From Hortaea werneckii (taxonomy: Eukaryota > Ascomycota > Dothideomycetes > Mycosphaerellales > Teratosphaeriaceae), in contig JBAOKB010000138.1 of the NCBI GenBank assembly GCA_037044905.1, positions 1 through 64,000 of the forward strand: a DNA stretch of 64,000 bases. The letters run 5' to 3'. Below the pieces are notes generated by a model. It worked only from the letters and a program-made list of their open reading frames with translations, was not told where the DNA came from and searched no databases. Positions within the stretch are counted from its first letter, which is position 1. Each line of letters opens with the position of its first letter. Made by a program: the position numbers and the translations under genes. Positions 10,780 to 21,811 of the stretch are shown here, piece by piece.

Positions 10780-12618
10780 TTACCAGCCTCCGCCAGCAGC
10801 GACAGCCAGAGCAGACACCTTCTCCATCGAGTTCTCATCTTTGCTCTTCCCAACATCGCTCTCGACGGCTCTGTAAGTCGTGCCTAACAGCTTGTCTGTG
10901 CCGATACTCGTAATATCCGCCCAATGCTTGATCAGGCTCCTCACTTGGCCATGATCAATGCCATCGACGATGCTTCCGTCATCTTGACTACCATCGGAAT
11001 GGTGACCATTAGTGGCGGGGACGCCATCTCCCATATCCACACCCCCGTCTTCATCGATCGATTCTAGATCCTCAGACTCTGCGCTCCAATAGGCCTCATC
11101 CACCTTAGCCAACCACTCTCGCTGCGCAGGCAGGACTTCCTGCTCCGCACTCCCATTTTCAACCCCTGTCCCACCGATCTGTCTCAACGTGGCGACATCG
11201 CCCACTTTGATTTGTCCACCACCGTTTGTGCAGCCTCCAGGACAAGCCATGACTTCCACATATGCATAGTCGCCTTCATTACCCCCTGCTGCACCTCCAG
11301 TCGGCTTGCGCGCACCGCCGACCGGCTTTCGAGCTGCGCCAGGCATGCGAGACGGTCGAGCGGGCTTGAGACGGCGCACCAGATTCTGGATGTTTCGGAA
11401 GCCGTAGTACCTTGCAGCCTTAAACAATGGCTGGCCCTCAGGAGATGTAATGGTGTATTCACTGACGTCTGCGTTTCGACCTCGCTGAGTTGAGAGACTC
11501 GAGCCTGGGTGTCGAGCTTGCTGGGACTTGAGGACATGATGCAGATATCCCCCTGAAGTCCCGATAGTGGCGTCAAACTCCTCAGTCGGCTTACGCCTCT
11601 GCCCGCGACGGCGTCCGAACAGGAACTTGTTGATCCTAGAATCAGGGAACGCAGGGGCGTGTGTCTTGGAAAGAGGGTTGCGAGGAAGGCAAGGAAAGCT
11701 AATGTTCCTGCTTTCAGCAAGCATCAGCAGCTCGCGTGCAGTGATCACGCAGTCCACATCCCTGACAGGCTCTCCGGTTGCGTTCTGCCCACCGTTCCAT
11801 GCCTCGTTCGTGAGCTCCCCACGCGCAGCTTCCAGTTTCTTGTCGAAACACGGCATCACAGCGAGGTGCCATATCTTGTCTGGAGATACACCAAGCTTCC
11901 TCGATAGCACGCTCTTCACCAAAGTTCCAGTCAAAGCCTGCGGACTCTTCAACTGGCTCAGATGCGGTAGGATATGCGGATGTGTCTTTTCGGCATAGCA
12001 GATCCAACCCGGACACGCACTTGTCAACACCGGTCTCTTCTTCTGCTCGGTTTGTTGCATTTCGAGTGCCTGTTGTGCTTCCTCTGCCGCCGCACTCAAG
12101 GCAACCTCGCGCATCACATTCGTATCGATTACCCACGTGAATCCGGATCCATGCTTGCCCCCAGTCCGCAGACCGTACGGACCGCTGAGAAGTTGGCTGA
12201 TCATGTGTCCAGCTTCGCGCTCGGTGACATTGTACGTAGCAGCCAGGCTAGCTCGACTCTGAGGCGAGATGGAAGCCACGAAGATTTTGCCTTCAGCATT
12301 CCCGCCATCATGACCAACAGCCTTCAGCTCTGCGTGCTTGTCCAGGGTATCCAACACCTCACCATGGCTTTGTAAACTGACCAATACTGCCTCTGCGCTG
12401 GTCACACATCCCGAGCATGCCAGACAGTCGGTCAGATTGATCTGAGCTGGAGGCGCAGTCGTCCCCGAATTTACTTTCTCTTCCGTGGTGACCTCGTAGG
12501 GATTGCTTTCCTTCGTCTCTTCCGGCTGCTGTTGCGGGAGAGTCTCGACAGGCTTGATACAGGCAACGCCGGGCGAAATGAAATCGTTCAGGTCGTCGGC
12601 TGATAGGATCGCAGACAT
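10780..12618 (-). CDS. NAR1: Cytosolic Fe-S cluster assembly factor NAR1
   Basis: Single exon, 612 residues from the ATG at 12618. This start gives the standard fungal N-terminus MSAILSADDLNDFISPG; an upstream extension would be non-conserved. NAR1 is an iron-only-hydrogenase-like protein of the cytosolic iron-sulfur assembly pathway that passes clusters to the CIA targeting complex. The N-terminal cluster ligands are Cys20 and Cys65, Cys68, Cys71 (CLACSGC). The hydrogenase-like cluster ligands appear in ACPGWICYAEK, VMPCFDKK and MACPGGCTNGG. Low-complexity linkers (residues 27-55 and around 430-450) are typical fungal insertions. It diverges from RPB12. Confidence 0.96.
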   Translation of the reverse strand: MSAILSADDLNDFISPGVACIKPVETLPQQQPEETKESNPYEVTTEEKVNSGTTAPPAQINLTDCLACSGCVTSAEAVLVSLQSHGEVLDTLDKHAELKAVGHDGGNAEGKIFVASISPQSRASLAATYNVTEREAGHMISQLLSGPYGLRTGGKHGSGFTWVIDTNVMREVALSAAAEEAQQALEMQQTEQKKRPVLTSACPGWICYAEKTHPHILPHLSQLKSPQALTGTLVKSVLSRKLGVSPDKIWHLAVMPCFDKKLEAARGELTNEAWNGGQNATGEPVRDVDCVITARELLMLAESRNISFPCLPRNPLSKTHAPAFPDSRINKFLFGRRRGQRRKPTEEFDATIGTSGGYLHHVLKSQQARHPGSSLSTQRGRNADVSEYTITSPEGQPLFKAARYYGFRNIQNLVRRLKPARPSRMPGAARKPVGGARKPTGGAAGGNEGDYAYVEVMACPGGCTNGGGQIKVGDVATLRQIGGTGVENGSAEQEVLPAQREWLAKVDEAYWSAESEDLESIDEDGGVDMGDGVPATNGHHSDGSQDDGSIVDGIDHGQVRSLIKHWADITSIGTDKLLGTTYRAVESDVGKSKDENSMEKVSALAVAAGGGW

Positions 12619-12991
12619 GGTGAAAGCGTGCCTCTCGAAGGACACATCTGAGGTGAGTTTACTAGACAAGGGAAAAGGGAAAGATTGCAGATGATACAAG
12701 AGTTCAACACGGCTAGTCTATCATATTTCCAGGGTCTCCGGACCAGTCAGTCGTCTATCATTTCTCAGCATCCCACTCTTTCACCTAAACGCCACTTCTA
12801 GCGCGCTCTGCGATACCGGCCCGCGCTCTTCCCGCCTTGCCGGTCCGCTGTCACATGCGAGGCTCTTGCACAGAGGGCAAAGCAGAGAAGTTCATCCGCC
12901 GCGCGACAACCAAACATCTCGACGACGGAACAACCGCTTCTCCCATCCACACACAAGACCTACCCCATTCCACACCGCCCCAGACCTCAAC
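12619..12991. promoter_or_regulatory. Divergent promoter, NAR1 / RPB12
   Basis: 373 bp between two start codons of opposite strand; both genes are essential housekeeping genes in yeast. A CACACC/CACCCA-type pyrimidine-rich stretch precedes the RPB12 ATG. No other signal is claimed. Confidence 0.55.
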
Positions 12992-13377
12992 ATGTCGCGC
13001 GAACAATACGTCCCTCCGACCCTGAACCAGGACAGCGCGCAGCAAGGCGGCGCCAGCAGCAGCACCGGCGTAGGCGGCTTCAACATCACGGGCGCCAACA
13101 CCTTCGAGGACAACCGGCCCGTCAACTACCTGTGCGGCGACTGCGATGCGAAAGTCGTGCTGCGCAAGAGCGAGGCCATCCGGTGCAAGGAGTGCGGGTA
13201 CCGTGTCCTATACAAGGAGAGGACGAACAGGTAAGAGGACCCGCCAACCCTTGGAAGGGCTCACGAGATTTTTCTTGTGGGCGGAAAGAAGGTGGACAGT
13301 CGTGCTCGATTTGAGAAAAATTGCGTGTGCTGACGGGGGCGGAATTGTGTAGAATGATCCAGTTCGAGGCGAGATAG
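12992..13377 (+). CDS. RPB12: RNA polymerases I, II and III subunit RPABC4 (RPB12)
   Basis: Exons 12992-13230 and 13353-13377 give 87 residues. The 122-nt intron (GTAAGA...TGTAG) splits the Arg codon before the terminal MIQFEAR, the conserved end of this subunit. The subunit is shared by all three nuclear RNA polymerases and bridges the RPB2/RPB3 side of the enzyme. The C-terminal 45 residues hold the zinc ribbon: Cys48, Cys51 (YLCGDCDAK) and Cys65, Cys68 (IRCKECGYRVLYK). The first 40 residues are Ser/Gly/Gln-rich and variable, as in other filamentous fungi. The second exon encodes only the last eight residues, which is easily missed by automatic annotation. Confidence 0.95.
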
Positions 13378-14030
13378 CAGCCTTGCCTGCCCCGGGGACG
13401 AAGGACATATTCTTCCCTGCCGCCGTTGAAAATTACAAACCGAACCTTGTTCGCGCCGACGTTTTTGGCAAGATATGCTGCGAATGAAGGATGAGGAGGA
13501 AACCTCAAAAAAAGAAAGTATTGGGTGCAGACGATTTCTAGCAAGGCGTGTGGCGTTCTTTGTGACTTACGGCAAGAGTGAAACTCGATAGAAAGGGAAA
13601 AGTAAAAAATTCATGCATTTGGTCTTGATGGAAGGCAGCCGTGCACTACCGCACTCAGTGCAGCCATAGCTCTGGGTCGATGTTAGGGGACAACTACCAC
13701 GCATCTTCAAGTCCCAATATGCTGTTGTACACGGACAAGCGGTGCATTCTCTGGCAGCCCAGGGCTGATGGTACTTGAAACGTACGTAAAAGTATGCAGC
13801 TGCCGGCAGCGTGCTTTGCCGCCCGCCTTGAACCAGCCTACAAACGCCCGCAAAAACGCTCTGTGCCGGTGCTTAACCATCATCTTCAATGTGTCTTTTC
13901 CATTCCCATTTTTCAGTAAAAGCTATTCATGCAAATGCTCACGCTTTGTGTCATCGTACTCGGCCGTCTTCGCATCCATCCGTATCGTATCCCTCAGAAT
14001 TTGGAAATACAGTCCGGGAGGAGATGTCCT
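13378..14030. other. Intergenic between convergent RPB12 and COT1 kinase
   Basis: About 650 bp holding two 3' ends. AT-rich stretches occur near 13590-13620 and 13900-13930. No further gene is seen. Confidence 0.5.
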
Positions 14031-16111
14031 TTAGCTTCCCCTAAAAGCATCAAAGCGCTTGTATGTGTACCCGATGAAGGGCAGACTCAACGTGGCGTCT
14101 TCGCCTCCGCCATGGCCCTGGTTCATCGCTTCTGTCTGTGCTCTCAGCGCGGCGGAGTTATCGACTTGCGGGATTTCGTCGATAGGGAAATACTGGGTGT
14201 CCACGTTGGACTGCAACTTGGGCTCGAATGGCGCACGGATCCTCCTCAGCGAATCCCAGTTCACACCGTGGAAGAACGGATGAGCTTTAAGGTCAGCGGC
14301 ACCATGCGTACGGCCAAGACGATTCGAGTGGTCGCAGATAAGAGAACGGACGAAATGCTCCGCCTCCGAGCCCAGCTGTTGGTCAGGCGGGAAGTGGAGG
14401 TGGCGAGGCCAGTCGACGATCTTGCGGTAGGTGTCGTGCGGCTCCTCGGCGCAAAACGGTGGCCATCCGATCAAACACTCAAACATGATGGTGCCCACAG
14501 ACCACCAATCGCATAGAAAGTCGTATCCTCTGCCTGAGAAGATCTCGGGCGCGATGTAGTCTGGCGTACCGACAGTGGAATAGGCCAGCTGACGACGTGA
14601 TTTGCGCCAGGTGTTGATCTGGTTACGGTTGGAGACGGTAAGCTGAATCTGATCGATGGACACACTTTGTCTGTTTTGCTGGGCCATCGATTTCGGCCGA
14701 GACTGAGACATGAGCTGTTGGTAGTAGGATGCGCTGTGTTCCTTGCTGAAACCGGTCGACAGACCAAAGTCCGTAAGCTTAATATGTCCACCTCGGTCGA
14801 GCAATACGTTGTCCGGCTTGATGTCGCGATGAATGAAGCCGAGTTTGTGTACGGCTTCGATCGCAAGCACCAGCTCAGCCATGTAGAAGCGCGTGATATC
14901 TTCGCTAAAGATTTCGTACTTGATGAGCATGGTCATGAGGTCACCACCAGGTAAGAACTCCATGAGCATGTACAGGAAGGTGCTGTCTTGGAAGGAGGTA
15001 TGCAGCTTGACAAGCCAGGGCGAGTCGGCGTTGGCAAGGATGTCACGCTCGGCGCGAACGTGAGCGAGCTGATCCTTCTTATGCTATCGCGGAGGTTAGC
15101 ATACGATCTTCTGGAGACGAGGGTCTGCGTCTTCGTGAACAAACGAGCCGGGAGACGAACCATCTCAGCTTTAATCAACGATTTCAGCGCATAGATCTTG
15201 CCGTCATGCTTTCTCTGCACCAGCTTGACCTCACCGAACGCGCCCTTGCCAATGATCTTGAGGGTGCTGTAGTTTTGTGGCCTCTCCACACTTCTCAAAA
15301 ATCTCAAGAAGTTGGCCTCAGACTTGCGCATGCTGTTCTTCTTTTGCTCCTTCCTGCCATCAGATAGATCGCGTGAGCCCATAATCACATCCAGCTCCTT
15401 GGCTCTGTACACAGTTAGCATGGGAGTTCTTTGGATCAATCCTACAGTTGCAAGAAGGGCCTACCTCTCGTTCCTCGCTCTAGCACGCTCGACATTCTCC
15501 TTGAAGAATTCCCCCGTCAACATCTTCTGCACCTTGACTCTCTCCGTGATGTATGTTGAGAACTTCTCTGGATTCTTTACTGGCGGCTCTTCGTCGTAGA
15601 TGCTGGGTTGCTGCGGCTGGCTGGACATGGTGGGAGAAGCGAGATATCCGCCATACTGTGCCGCCTGAGCTGCGGCTTGCTGTCCCGCTGTACGGGGCCT
15701 TCCTCCGCCCGTCGCCGGTGAGGCGGTGCGTTGATAAGGCGATGCTGACCTCGGTGTAGCGCCACCAAGGTTCTGATGCTGAAATTGGTGTGCCAACCCA
15801 CCATTAACGTCCTGGAGCCCACCGGGACTCCTGTAGCCGGCTGGCGTTCCAGGAGTCGATGCGTTGTTGAACTGCTGCATGGCAGGGTTGTTATAAAAGT
15901 AGCCCTGCTGGTTGATACCACTGGCTCCCTCGCCGGTACCCCATACTTGCTGATTGCCTCTCGCGTCGGGGAACGGTTGCGGGAAGGTGGATGGAGTGGT
16001 GGGGAAGGCACGACCCTGCTCGGCGGCGAAGTTGGGCGGATTGTTGAAGCCGAAGTTGAGGTGAAGGCGGTTCGGGTTGCGAGAGTCTTGCTGTTGCTGC
16101 TGGTAGGCCAT
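14031..16111 (-). CDS. cot-1: NDR-family serine/threonine kinase (COT1/Cbk1/Orb6 type)
   Basis: Three exons, 16111-15465, 15404-15161 and 15083-14031, give 647 residues. This is the AGC kinase controlling hyphal tip growth and polarity in the MOR/RAM network, activated with a MOB2 partner. Residues 1-165 are Gln/Pro/Gly-rich and disordered. A MOB-binding region follows at about 180-245 (FSTYITERVKVQKML, FFKENVERARARNER). The kinase domain starts with the glycine loop IGKGAFGEV (268-275), followed by Lys290, His382-Arg383-Asp384 (HRDIKPDN) and Asp402 (DFGLS). The NDR-type insert precedes GTPDYIAPEIF. The C-terminal hydrophobic motif FIGYTYKRF is present. Introns are 60 and 77 nt; the second has a weaker donor, GTTCGT. 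The homologous yeast pathway also acts in cell separation. Confidence 0.96.
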
Positions 16112-18172
16112 GGTGAGTTATACTTGGGAGCTGCGCGGGTACGTAGGCCTGGAGTTCATGTTAGTGGAGGTCAGAGTTATCGGATGCTGCTACCGACTTG
16201 CCTTGCACGGAGTGTCCTGGACGCCCTCTGGATAGAAAAGAAAGATGAACAGGAGGTCACCGTAGTCGATGAACGAATAGAGACCTCACGCTTAGTCGGC
16301 TAAAAGGTCAATGTCGCGGAAAGATAGACGGGCGTTGGGCTGTGACTGCGTTTGACTGGCGAGAAGACGGTGAGGCTTCGGAGTCCCGCGTTCCTCGCCT
16401 ACTCCATTGGACCGGCTCTTGGGTCGAACGAAGGTGGGAAGATCAATGAAAAGGGTGGATCACGTGTTGTTTGCGATGCCTCATGTGAGAGGAGGTGAGA
16501 ACAGGAGGCAGTTCATGCACGAGGTTAGGCAGAATAGTGCTAGTCTGCCTCCTTCCCTTCTCGATGCGTTTCACCAAACTCCCCTCCCCACATCCACAAG
16601 CTCAGGGCCGCAAAATGCGGCAAGGGTCGCCCATGGTCCGAGCCCTTGCTGTCGCCGCAAAGTCCAGGGCGCCAATCACATCTCACGCAAGCGCACGAGC
16701 CAAGTGAGACCCCTGCGTAAAGGGACCTTCGCTCGAAGTCGATTGATGAGAGACAGATTTAGACATGAGAGATCAATGTCGAACGCATTGGGATCGATCA
16801 AGTTTATGACATGTGCAGTAGAACCAAATCCATTGCCTTGTTTTCACTAAATTCGCGGCCTTCTGCGCTCTCAATACGCCCTCCCCTCATAGCTCGCTCT
16901 GCACTGATCCTATCCCGGCTATTGCTGCACGAACTGCTTGGTCTTGACAAGGGGGCTGTTTCACTGCATCGGCAATGCCCAACAACTTGAGCGTTTGGAA
17001 GTGAGAATACATATTTTGAGATGAGGATCTAACCATTCAGCTATAGGCATACCTACTATTGCCTGCCCGTAAAAACTTCGACCATTGCTGTTGCTTTCCC
17101 TGTAGAAAGGATCGGAGATCGTCGACGTGTAGCTATTGACATGCACAACAGAGGGACTTGTTCCCAATGTGAAAGACCCGCGATAAATCATGTCATTTCG
17201 AGTTTGGGTGGCAGAAGAACGTGCTCTACAGGAGAGAAATTCAACTGTAAAGAGCTATCGATGATCTCAATCGTCAACTGACAAGCTCTCGACTCCAAGA
17301 CAAACGACACACAATAGCGCTACTCGAGACATAGTGAGAAGGTGATCATTCGCTGCCTTATCACGATTCTTCAGCGGCTTCCCATGAAGTACGGTACTGT
17401 AGCTTCCTGTTGTTGGTCCACACGTGAACAAGATGGGAGGAATAGACTCTCACGCGCACGCCAAGCCGCCAGTCACGAACGCCTCACGAACTGCTTCACC
17501 GCCTCCAGCTCTCTCAGCGCTCGAATGCCTCTCAAAATGACACAAATTTCAGTTATCCAGATGCGTTACCGCTCCGGCCTCTCTTCCCTATGTTGGCGAA
17601 CCCTCAAACTCAACAGCGAAGTCGAATGGCCGAGTGGGATAAGGCGCGAGGTTCAACTGGCCTGCGGCCCTCCGTTAGCGGCTGCCGCTGCCGAGCCAAT
17701 GAGGAGGGTGAAAGGCATGTAGACGGAGATACAGTTTCTTGAAATGGAATATGCAAGAGCTGGCTGCGGTCGTGCAAGTCGTTGTAGCTGTAGCTTGTAA
17801 AATATCTATTGACACAATGCATATATATACGTACAAAGATAGGTCTAGCTGGATCTGGTAATACAGATGTGCGGTGGATGCATCATCGAAGCGCAGTCAA
17901 ATTCGTTTCCACAGCTTATTTGGGGCCATTTTCTGGCATGAGAATGACTGGCTTGAGAGCCGGCCCGTAGTTCACGCTCTGAGGAAGTCTCCCTCAGTAA
18001 AGGTGCTCTGATCGAGCATGACGCGAGTCTGGAAGAGACAAATAGCAAGACCAGCTGCAAACTAGTTTTTCACTCCATCCGCCGTGTCACCCACCGCCGA
18101 TCCCAAGATGCTTCGAAAAGCCACATAATCTCCAGCGTAGCCTTCCCAGTATAAGACGGACATGAGAACACT
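16112..18172. other. Long intergenic stretch upstream of COT1
   Basis: About 2 kb. I see no recognisable protein; the open frames here (for example 16407-16850 plus and 16961-17191 minus) have composition unlike the neighbouring genes and no family motif. The left part is probably a long COT1 promoter and 5' leader, as is common for polarity kinases. The right end is the 3' flank of the uS11m gene. Confidence 0.45.
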
Positions 18173-18940
18173 CTAACCCAGACGTCTCGGCTTCTTGCTC
18201 CGAGGCCCACCCAACTTCAACCTCGTCGCGTCCACCACAGCACTTATCCTCTTCCTCACATCCACACCTTCGGCGCCGAGGAGGGCCTTAGTCACTGCTT
18301 CCCTGCCCGCACCGAAGCCTCTCAAGACGACTTCGAGCTTCTTGACATCGCCCAACATGCCCTTCTCCTTGATCTGCTTCAGCACGTACGCCGCCAGCTG
18401 ATACGCGGCATCGTAGCTCCCGCGACCGGCTTTGCGGAAATTGAGGTTGCCAGCGGAGAGGGAGAGTAGCACATCGATCGTCTTCTTCTGATCGGCCGCG
18501 CTGGCGCTCGTGCGGGAGATGCCGGAGGAGGCGGTTTGGATGGCGGGCCGCGGCGGTTGCACAAAGGTGATGTGCGTGTTGTGTTTCGTTGCGAGGATGT
18601 GCAGTCGATGCGGCTTCTCGGTGTACGAGGCGTCGAGATTCCGGGAGTGTTGCTCGCTCAGAAGGGTTTCGGGAGTGGCCGCATCTTGGTCGAGGATAGA
18701 GGTGTAGGATGTTGGATTGGCGGCTGTAGAAGCAGCGTTGTTGAAGCCTTTGCGGCGGTGGAGGTTGCTGCTCAGGTTGCTGAGGCCAGCTAGTGCGCGG
18801 TCGTTGTTTTGCGACTGGGTGTCTGCGGCCTTAATGGAGGTGGTGCTGAAGGCGCGAGTGGAGGGGGAGGGAAGCAGACGCTGGCGGCAGGATTGGCAGA
18901 TGAAGGAGCTGAATGCTCGCGGCGTGCGAGATACGGCCAT
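18173..18940 (-). CDS. mrps18: Mitochondrial small-subunit ribosomal protein uS11m
   Basis: Single exon, 255 residues from the ATG at 18940. The N-terminal 40 residues are a typical mitochondrial presequence (Arg/Ser-rich, SRTPRAFSSFICQSCRQR, then RAFSTTS). After a variable linker, residues about 120-255 carry the universal uS11 fold: HNTHITFVQPPR, LSAGNLNFRKAGRGSYDAAY, VVLRGFGAGREAVTKAL and the basic C-terminus GGPRSKKPRRLG. The protein helps form the platform of the mitoribosomal small subunit. It diverges from TIM44, another mitochondrial-biogenesis gene, across 321 bp. Further upstream in-frame codons exist, but the presequence clearly starts at this Met. Confidence 0.93.
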   Translation of the reverse strand: MAVSRTPRAFSSFICQSCRQRLLPSPSTRAFSTTSIKAADTQSQNNDRALAGLSNLSSNLHRRKGFNNAASTAANPTSYTSILDQDAATPETLLSEQHSRNLDASYTEKPHRLHILATKHNTHITFVQPPRPAIQTASSGISRTSASAADQKKTIDVLLSLSAGNLNFRKAGRGSYDAAYQLAAYVLKQIKEKGMLGDVKKLEVVLRGFGAGREAVTKALLGAEGVDVRKRISAVVDATRLKLGGPRSKKPRRLG

Positions 18941-19261
18941 GATTATCGATATAAAAGATATGATCACAAAGTGACAAAGGCGAGGATTGCAGGGCGAAAG
19001 GCCTACCTTATGCCGTAGTCTCGCGTGCGGAAGAGGAGAGTTTCGGGAGAGTCGCCTCATTTCGCCCATCGGCATCCCTGCGACTTTTCCTCCGACGCGC
19101 GCAGGACGAGAAAGCTGCGGCGTTTGGGGATTCCCAAAAGTCCATCCATCGCCGTCATCTTCTCTTATTACCTACCTAGGTATACAACATCATCCCATCC
19201 TCTCACACCGCGCTCTTGTCTGATCGTTTGTTACTACCTCTCCTCCCTCCATCTCCATAGC
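18941..19261. promoter_or_regulatory. Shared divergent promoter, uS11m / TIM44
   Basis: 321 bp between the start codons of two nuclear genes for mitochondrial proteins, allowing co-regulation. TACCTAGGTA lies at 19173-19182, 80 bp from the TIM44 ATG. A CT-rich stretch precedes TIM44. Confidence 0.6.
19173..19182. promoter_or_regulatory. Palindrome TACCTAGGTA, copy 2
   Basis: Perfect palindrome in the uS11m/TIM44 divergent promoter, preceded by an overlapping half copy (ACCTACCTAGG). Confidence 0.5.
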
Positions 19262-20986
19262 ATGAGTACATCCTCCCTTCGCAGCCTCTCATCGCGAGCA
19301 GGAGGCGGCCTCGGTCGAAATCTTCCCGCTCACCCCTCTCCCTCCGCATATGGCCGCACTGCCGCCTACAGACGGATAGCAGCAGACTGCAGACAATACA
19401 GCGAGGCCTCGATACGAAGACGGCAGTATGCGCCGGCAACAATCCAACATCCCCTCGCCCTCCGCTCACATTTTCTACCGCATACCATCCCCGCAAGCGC
19501 CGCATCCGTACGGCATGTGAGCTTCAAGGAGCTAAGGGAGCAGCGGGCAAAGGAGCGCGCCGGTGAAGCGCAGCCAGAACAGCCGAAGCGGCCAGGACAG
19601 CAGAAGAAGCCGGAGCCTGAGCCCGAGCCAAAGAAGCAAGAACCGTCAGCGGCAGACGAAGCGGAAGCTGCTTTCGCCAAGACTCGAGCTGAGAGCGAGC
19701 GGGAATGGGCGAGACAGGAGGAGCAGTTCAAGAAGGAGGAGGAAGAAGCCAAAGAAGCTGGCGAGGGCCAGGAGGGCGAGCAGCAGCGCAAGCAGAAGAA
19801 GAAAGATGACGCGGCGCCACCACCCCATGGCACCAAGACCCCGTGGCAGGTCTTCACCGAGACGCTACAGGCAGAGTTCAAGGCGAACAAGGAGTGGGAA
19901 GAGAGCACTAAGCAGCTAAGCGGTACCATGCACGACTTCTCTCAGAACCCCAACGTTGTTCGTGCACGATCAGCGTACGCCAAGGCTGCTGAGGCTGCCT
20001 CTACAACGACTGGCAAAGCCTTCTTGGGAACTGCAGGCGCCATAGGTAAGGGTGCAGCATGGACGTGGAACACCCCTGTCGCAAAGGGCATACGCTACGG
20101 TGCTGGTGCAATGGGCTCTGGCATGGAGCGCGTGACTAGACCTATGCGTGAGACTGAAGCGTACAAGAGCGTGAAGGACACCATCGATGACGGTGCCTCG
20201 CAGCGCTACGGTGGCTGGACAGAGAAGGAAGAGCGCCGAAGACGGAGAGAAGAGCGTGAGAAGAAAATGGGTCCTTACAAAGCACCAGAAGTCTTCACCG
20301 AGGACCCCAACGCCGGCACCAACGTTACCCTGCACAAGGACAGCGCGTGGAAGGAATCATGGAAGAACTTCCGCGACAACTCGCCCGTGATGCAGCGATT
20401 CTTCGGTCTTGGCTCAACTTACCGCGAATCCGAGAACCCACTCATCTCTACCGCTCGTTCCATCAGCGACCGAGTGGCTGGCTTCTTCGCCGAGAACGAG
20501 ACCGCACAGGTCATCAAGAAGTTCCGCGAGATGGACCCGAGCTTCCAGCTTGAGCCCTTCCTCAACGAGATGAGGACCTATATCCTCCCCGAAGTGCTAG
20601 AAGCCTACGTCAAAGGCGACGTGGAGACGCTCAAGCTCTGGCTCTCCGCCGCACAGTTCCAGGTCTACTCCGCCTTGATGCACCAATACACCACCGCCGG
20701 CCTGCAATCCGATGGCAAGATTCTCGACATCCGCGGTGTGGACATCCTCTCAGCGCGTATGTTGGACCCAGGTGAGATCCCCGTCTTCGTCATCATGTGC
20801 CGCACGCAGGAGGTCCATGTCTACCGGAAGAAGAAGACCGGCGAGCTCGCGGCCGGTATGGAGGATAAGGTGCAGCAGGTCACGTACGCCATCGGTGTGA
20901 CGAGGATACCCGAGGACGTGTCGAACCCGGAGACGAGGGGGTGGAAGTTGATTGAGCTGCAGAAGAGCGGAAGGGATTACATCTAA
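19262..20986 (+). CDS. TIM44: Mitochondrial import inner membrane translocase subunit TIM44
   Basis: Single exon, 574 residues. TIM44 tethers mtHsp70 and the PAM motor to the TIM23 channel on the matrix side. The ATG at 19262 is chosen because an Arg/Ser-rich presequence follows directly (SSLRSLSSRAGGGLGRN); the frame is open further upstream without conserved content. Residues about 95-215 form a highly charged Glu/Lys/Gln helical region. A conserved Gly/Ala-rich amphipathic segment follows (about 250-290, KAFLGTAGAIGKGAAW). The C-terminal Tim44 domain (about 400-574) has SISDRVAGFFAENETAQV, FLNEMRTYILPEVLEAY, the GVDILSARMLDPGEIPVF region and WKLIELQKSGRDYI, the typical terminus. Confidence 0.95.
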   Translation: MSTSSLRSLSSRAGGGLGRNLPAHPSPSAYGRTAAYRRIAADCRQYSEASIRRRQYAPATIQHPLALRSHFLPHTIPASAASVRHVSFKELREQRAKERAGEAQPEQPKRPGQQKKPEPEPEPKKQEPSAADEAEAAFAKTRAESEREWARQEEQFKKEEEEAKEAGEGQEGEQQRKQKKKDDAAPPPHGTKTPWQVFTETLQAEFKANKEWEESTKQLSGTMHDFSQNPNVVRARSAYAKAAEAASTTTGKAFLGTAGAIGKGAAWTWNTPVAKGIRYGAGAMGSGMERVTRPMRETEAYKSVKDTIDDGASQRYGGWTEKEERRRRREEREKKMGPYKAPEVFTEDPNAGTNVTLHKDSAWKESWKNFRDNSPVMQRFFGLGSTYRESENPLISTARSISDRVAGFFAENETAQVIKKFREMDPSFQLEPFLNEMRTYILPEVLEAYVKGDVETLKLWLSAAQFQVYSALMHQYTTAGLQSDGKILDIRGVDILSARMLDPGEIPVFVIMCRTQEVHVYRKKKTGELAAGMEDKVQQVTYAIGVTRIPEDVSNPETRGWKLIELQKSGRDYI

Positions 20987-21811
20987 GCCTGAAGTTAATC
21001 CGGAGTTGTGGCAAGTCCCTCTTGATCATCAAAACCGCCTTCGTACCTCCCGCCGTCCGCGTCTCCGCTGCGACAATTCGATGTTGCACTTCACCGCGCT
21101 GCCGATATGGCTTTCGAGGATCAGCTTCGGATCATCTCGGATCCGACTGCAGTCAAACGCTCGGGCGGAGGCAAACATGGCCATTATCACCTTCGATCTT
21201 AGTTCCTGCACGGCGTCCTTGGCGTGTCTGGTGTTGGCGGAAAATCTCGTTCAAAAAGTGTGAGCATAGCGACTTCTTTCTCTCCCGGCTATCTATTTTT
21301 GGAATTTCTGCATGCGCCGTCCGGAGCAGGGGAAGTGATGTATTTGTATGTGGATTCTTTGCGCGTGTATGTGTGTATAGTGAATGAGAAGAAAATATCT
21401 GGAGCTGGAGAAGAGAGTCGAAAGGCGGGGGAAGGGAGTGATATGGCCTGGTTTGACCAGATTCGGGAGTATGGAAAACTTAAAACCACTCGTGCACGAT
21501 TGTGTGCGCGTGTCGCTGGTCATGTAGATGATATGACTCCGCTCATGTATTAATACTATTTTACAATCATGCATGGTTCCTTGAACGAGCGAATTCAATC
21601 TTCACTAACTCCCTCGCAGAATGCTTGGAACTGGTCGGACTTGCTCGTCAGAGCGTTCGTGGCCCGGCAAGCCAGCGAATTCGGACTTTTTGGATACCTT
21701 GAAGGCTACCTCCGCGTGCCATGCCCTCGATGCGCCAGAGTCGCCGACAATTGTCGTCGGGCTCGCCGAGGTCGTTACCCACGGCGCACCTCTCCTCCTG
21801 CCAGCCGCCCC
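20987..21811. other. Intergenic, convergent 3' flanks
   Basis: About 825 bp between the 3' ends of TIM44 and the secreted-protein gene. It contains GT-rich, AT-leaning sequence near 21330-21390, consistent with 3' untranslated DNA. No gene is supported. Confidence 0.45.

Noticed and set aside
16407..16850. Possible gene upstream of COT1
   Set aside because: No homology motif, and unlike the coding composition of neighbours; likely leader or promoter sequence.
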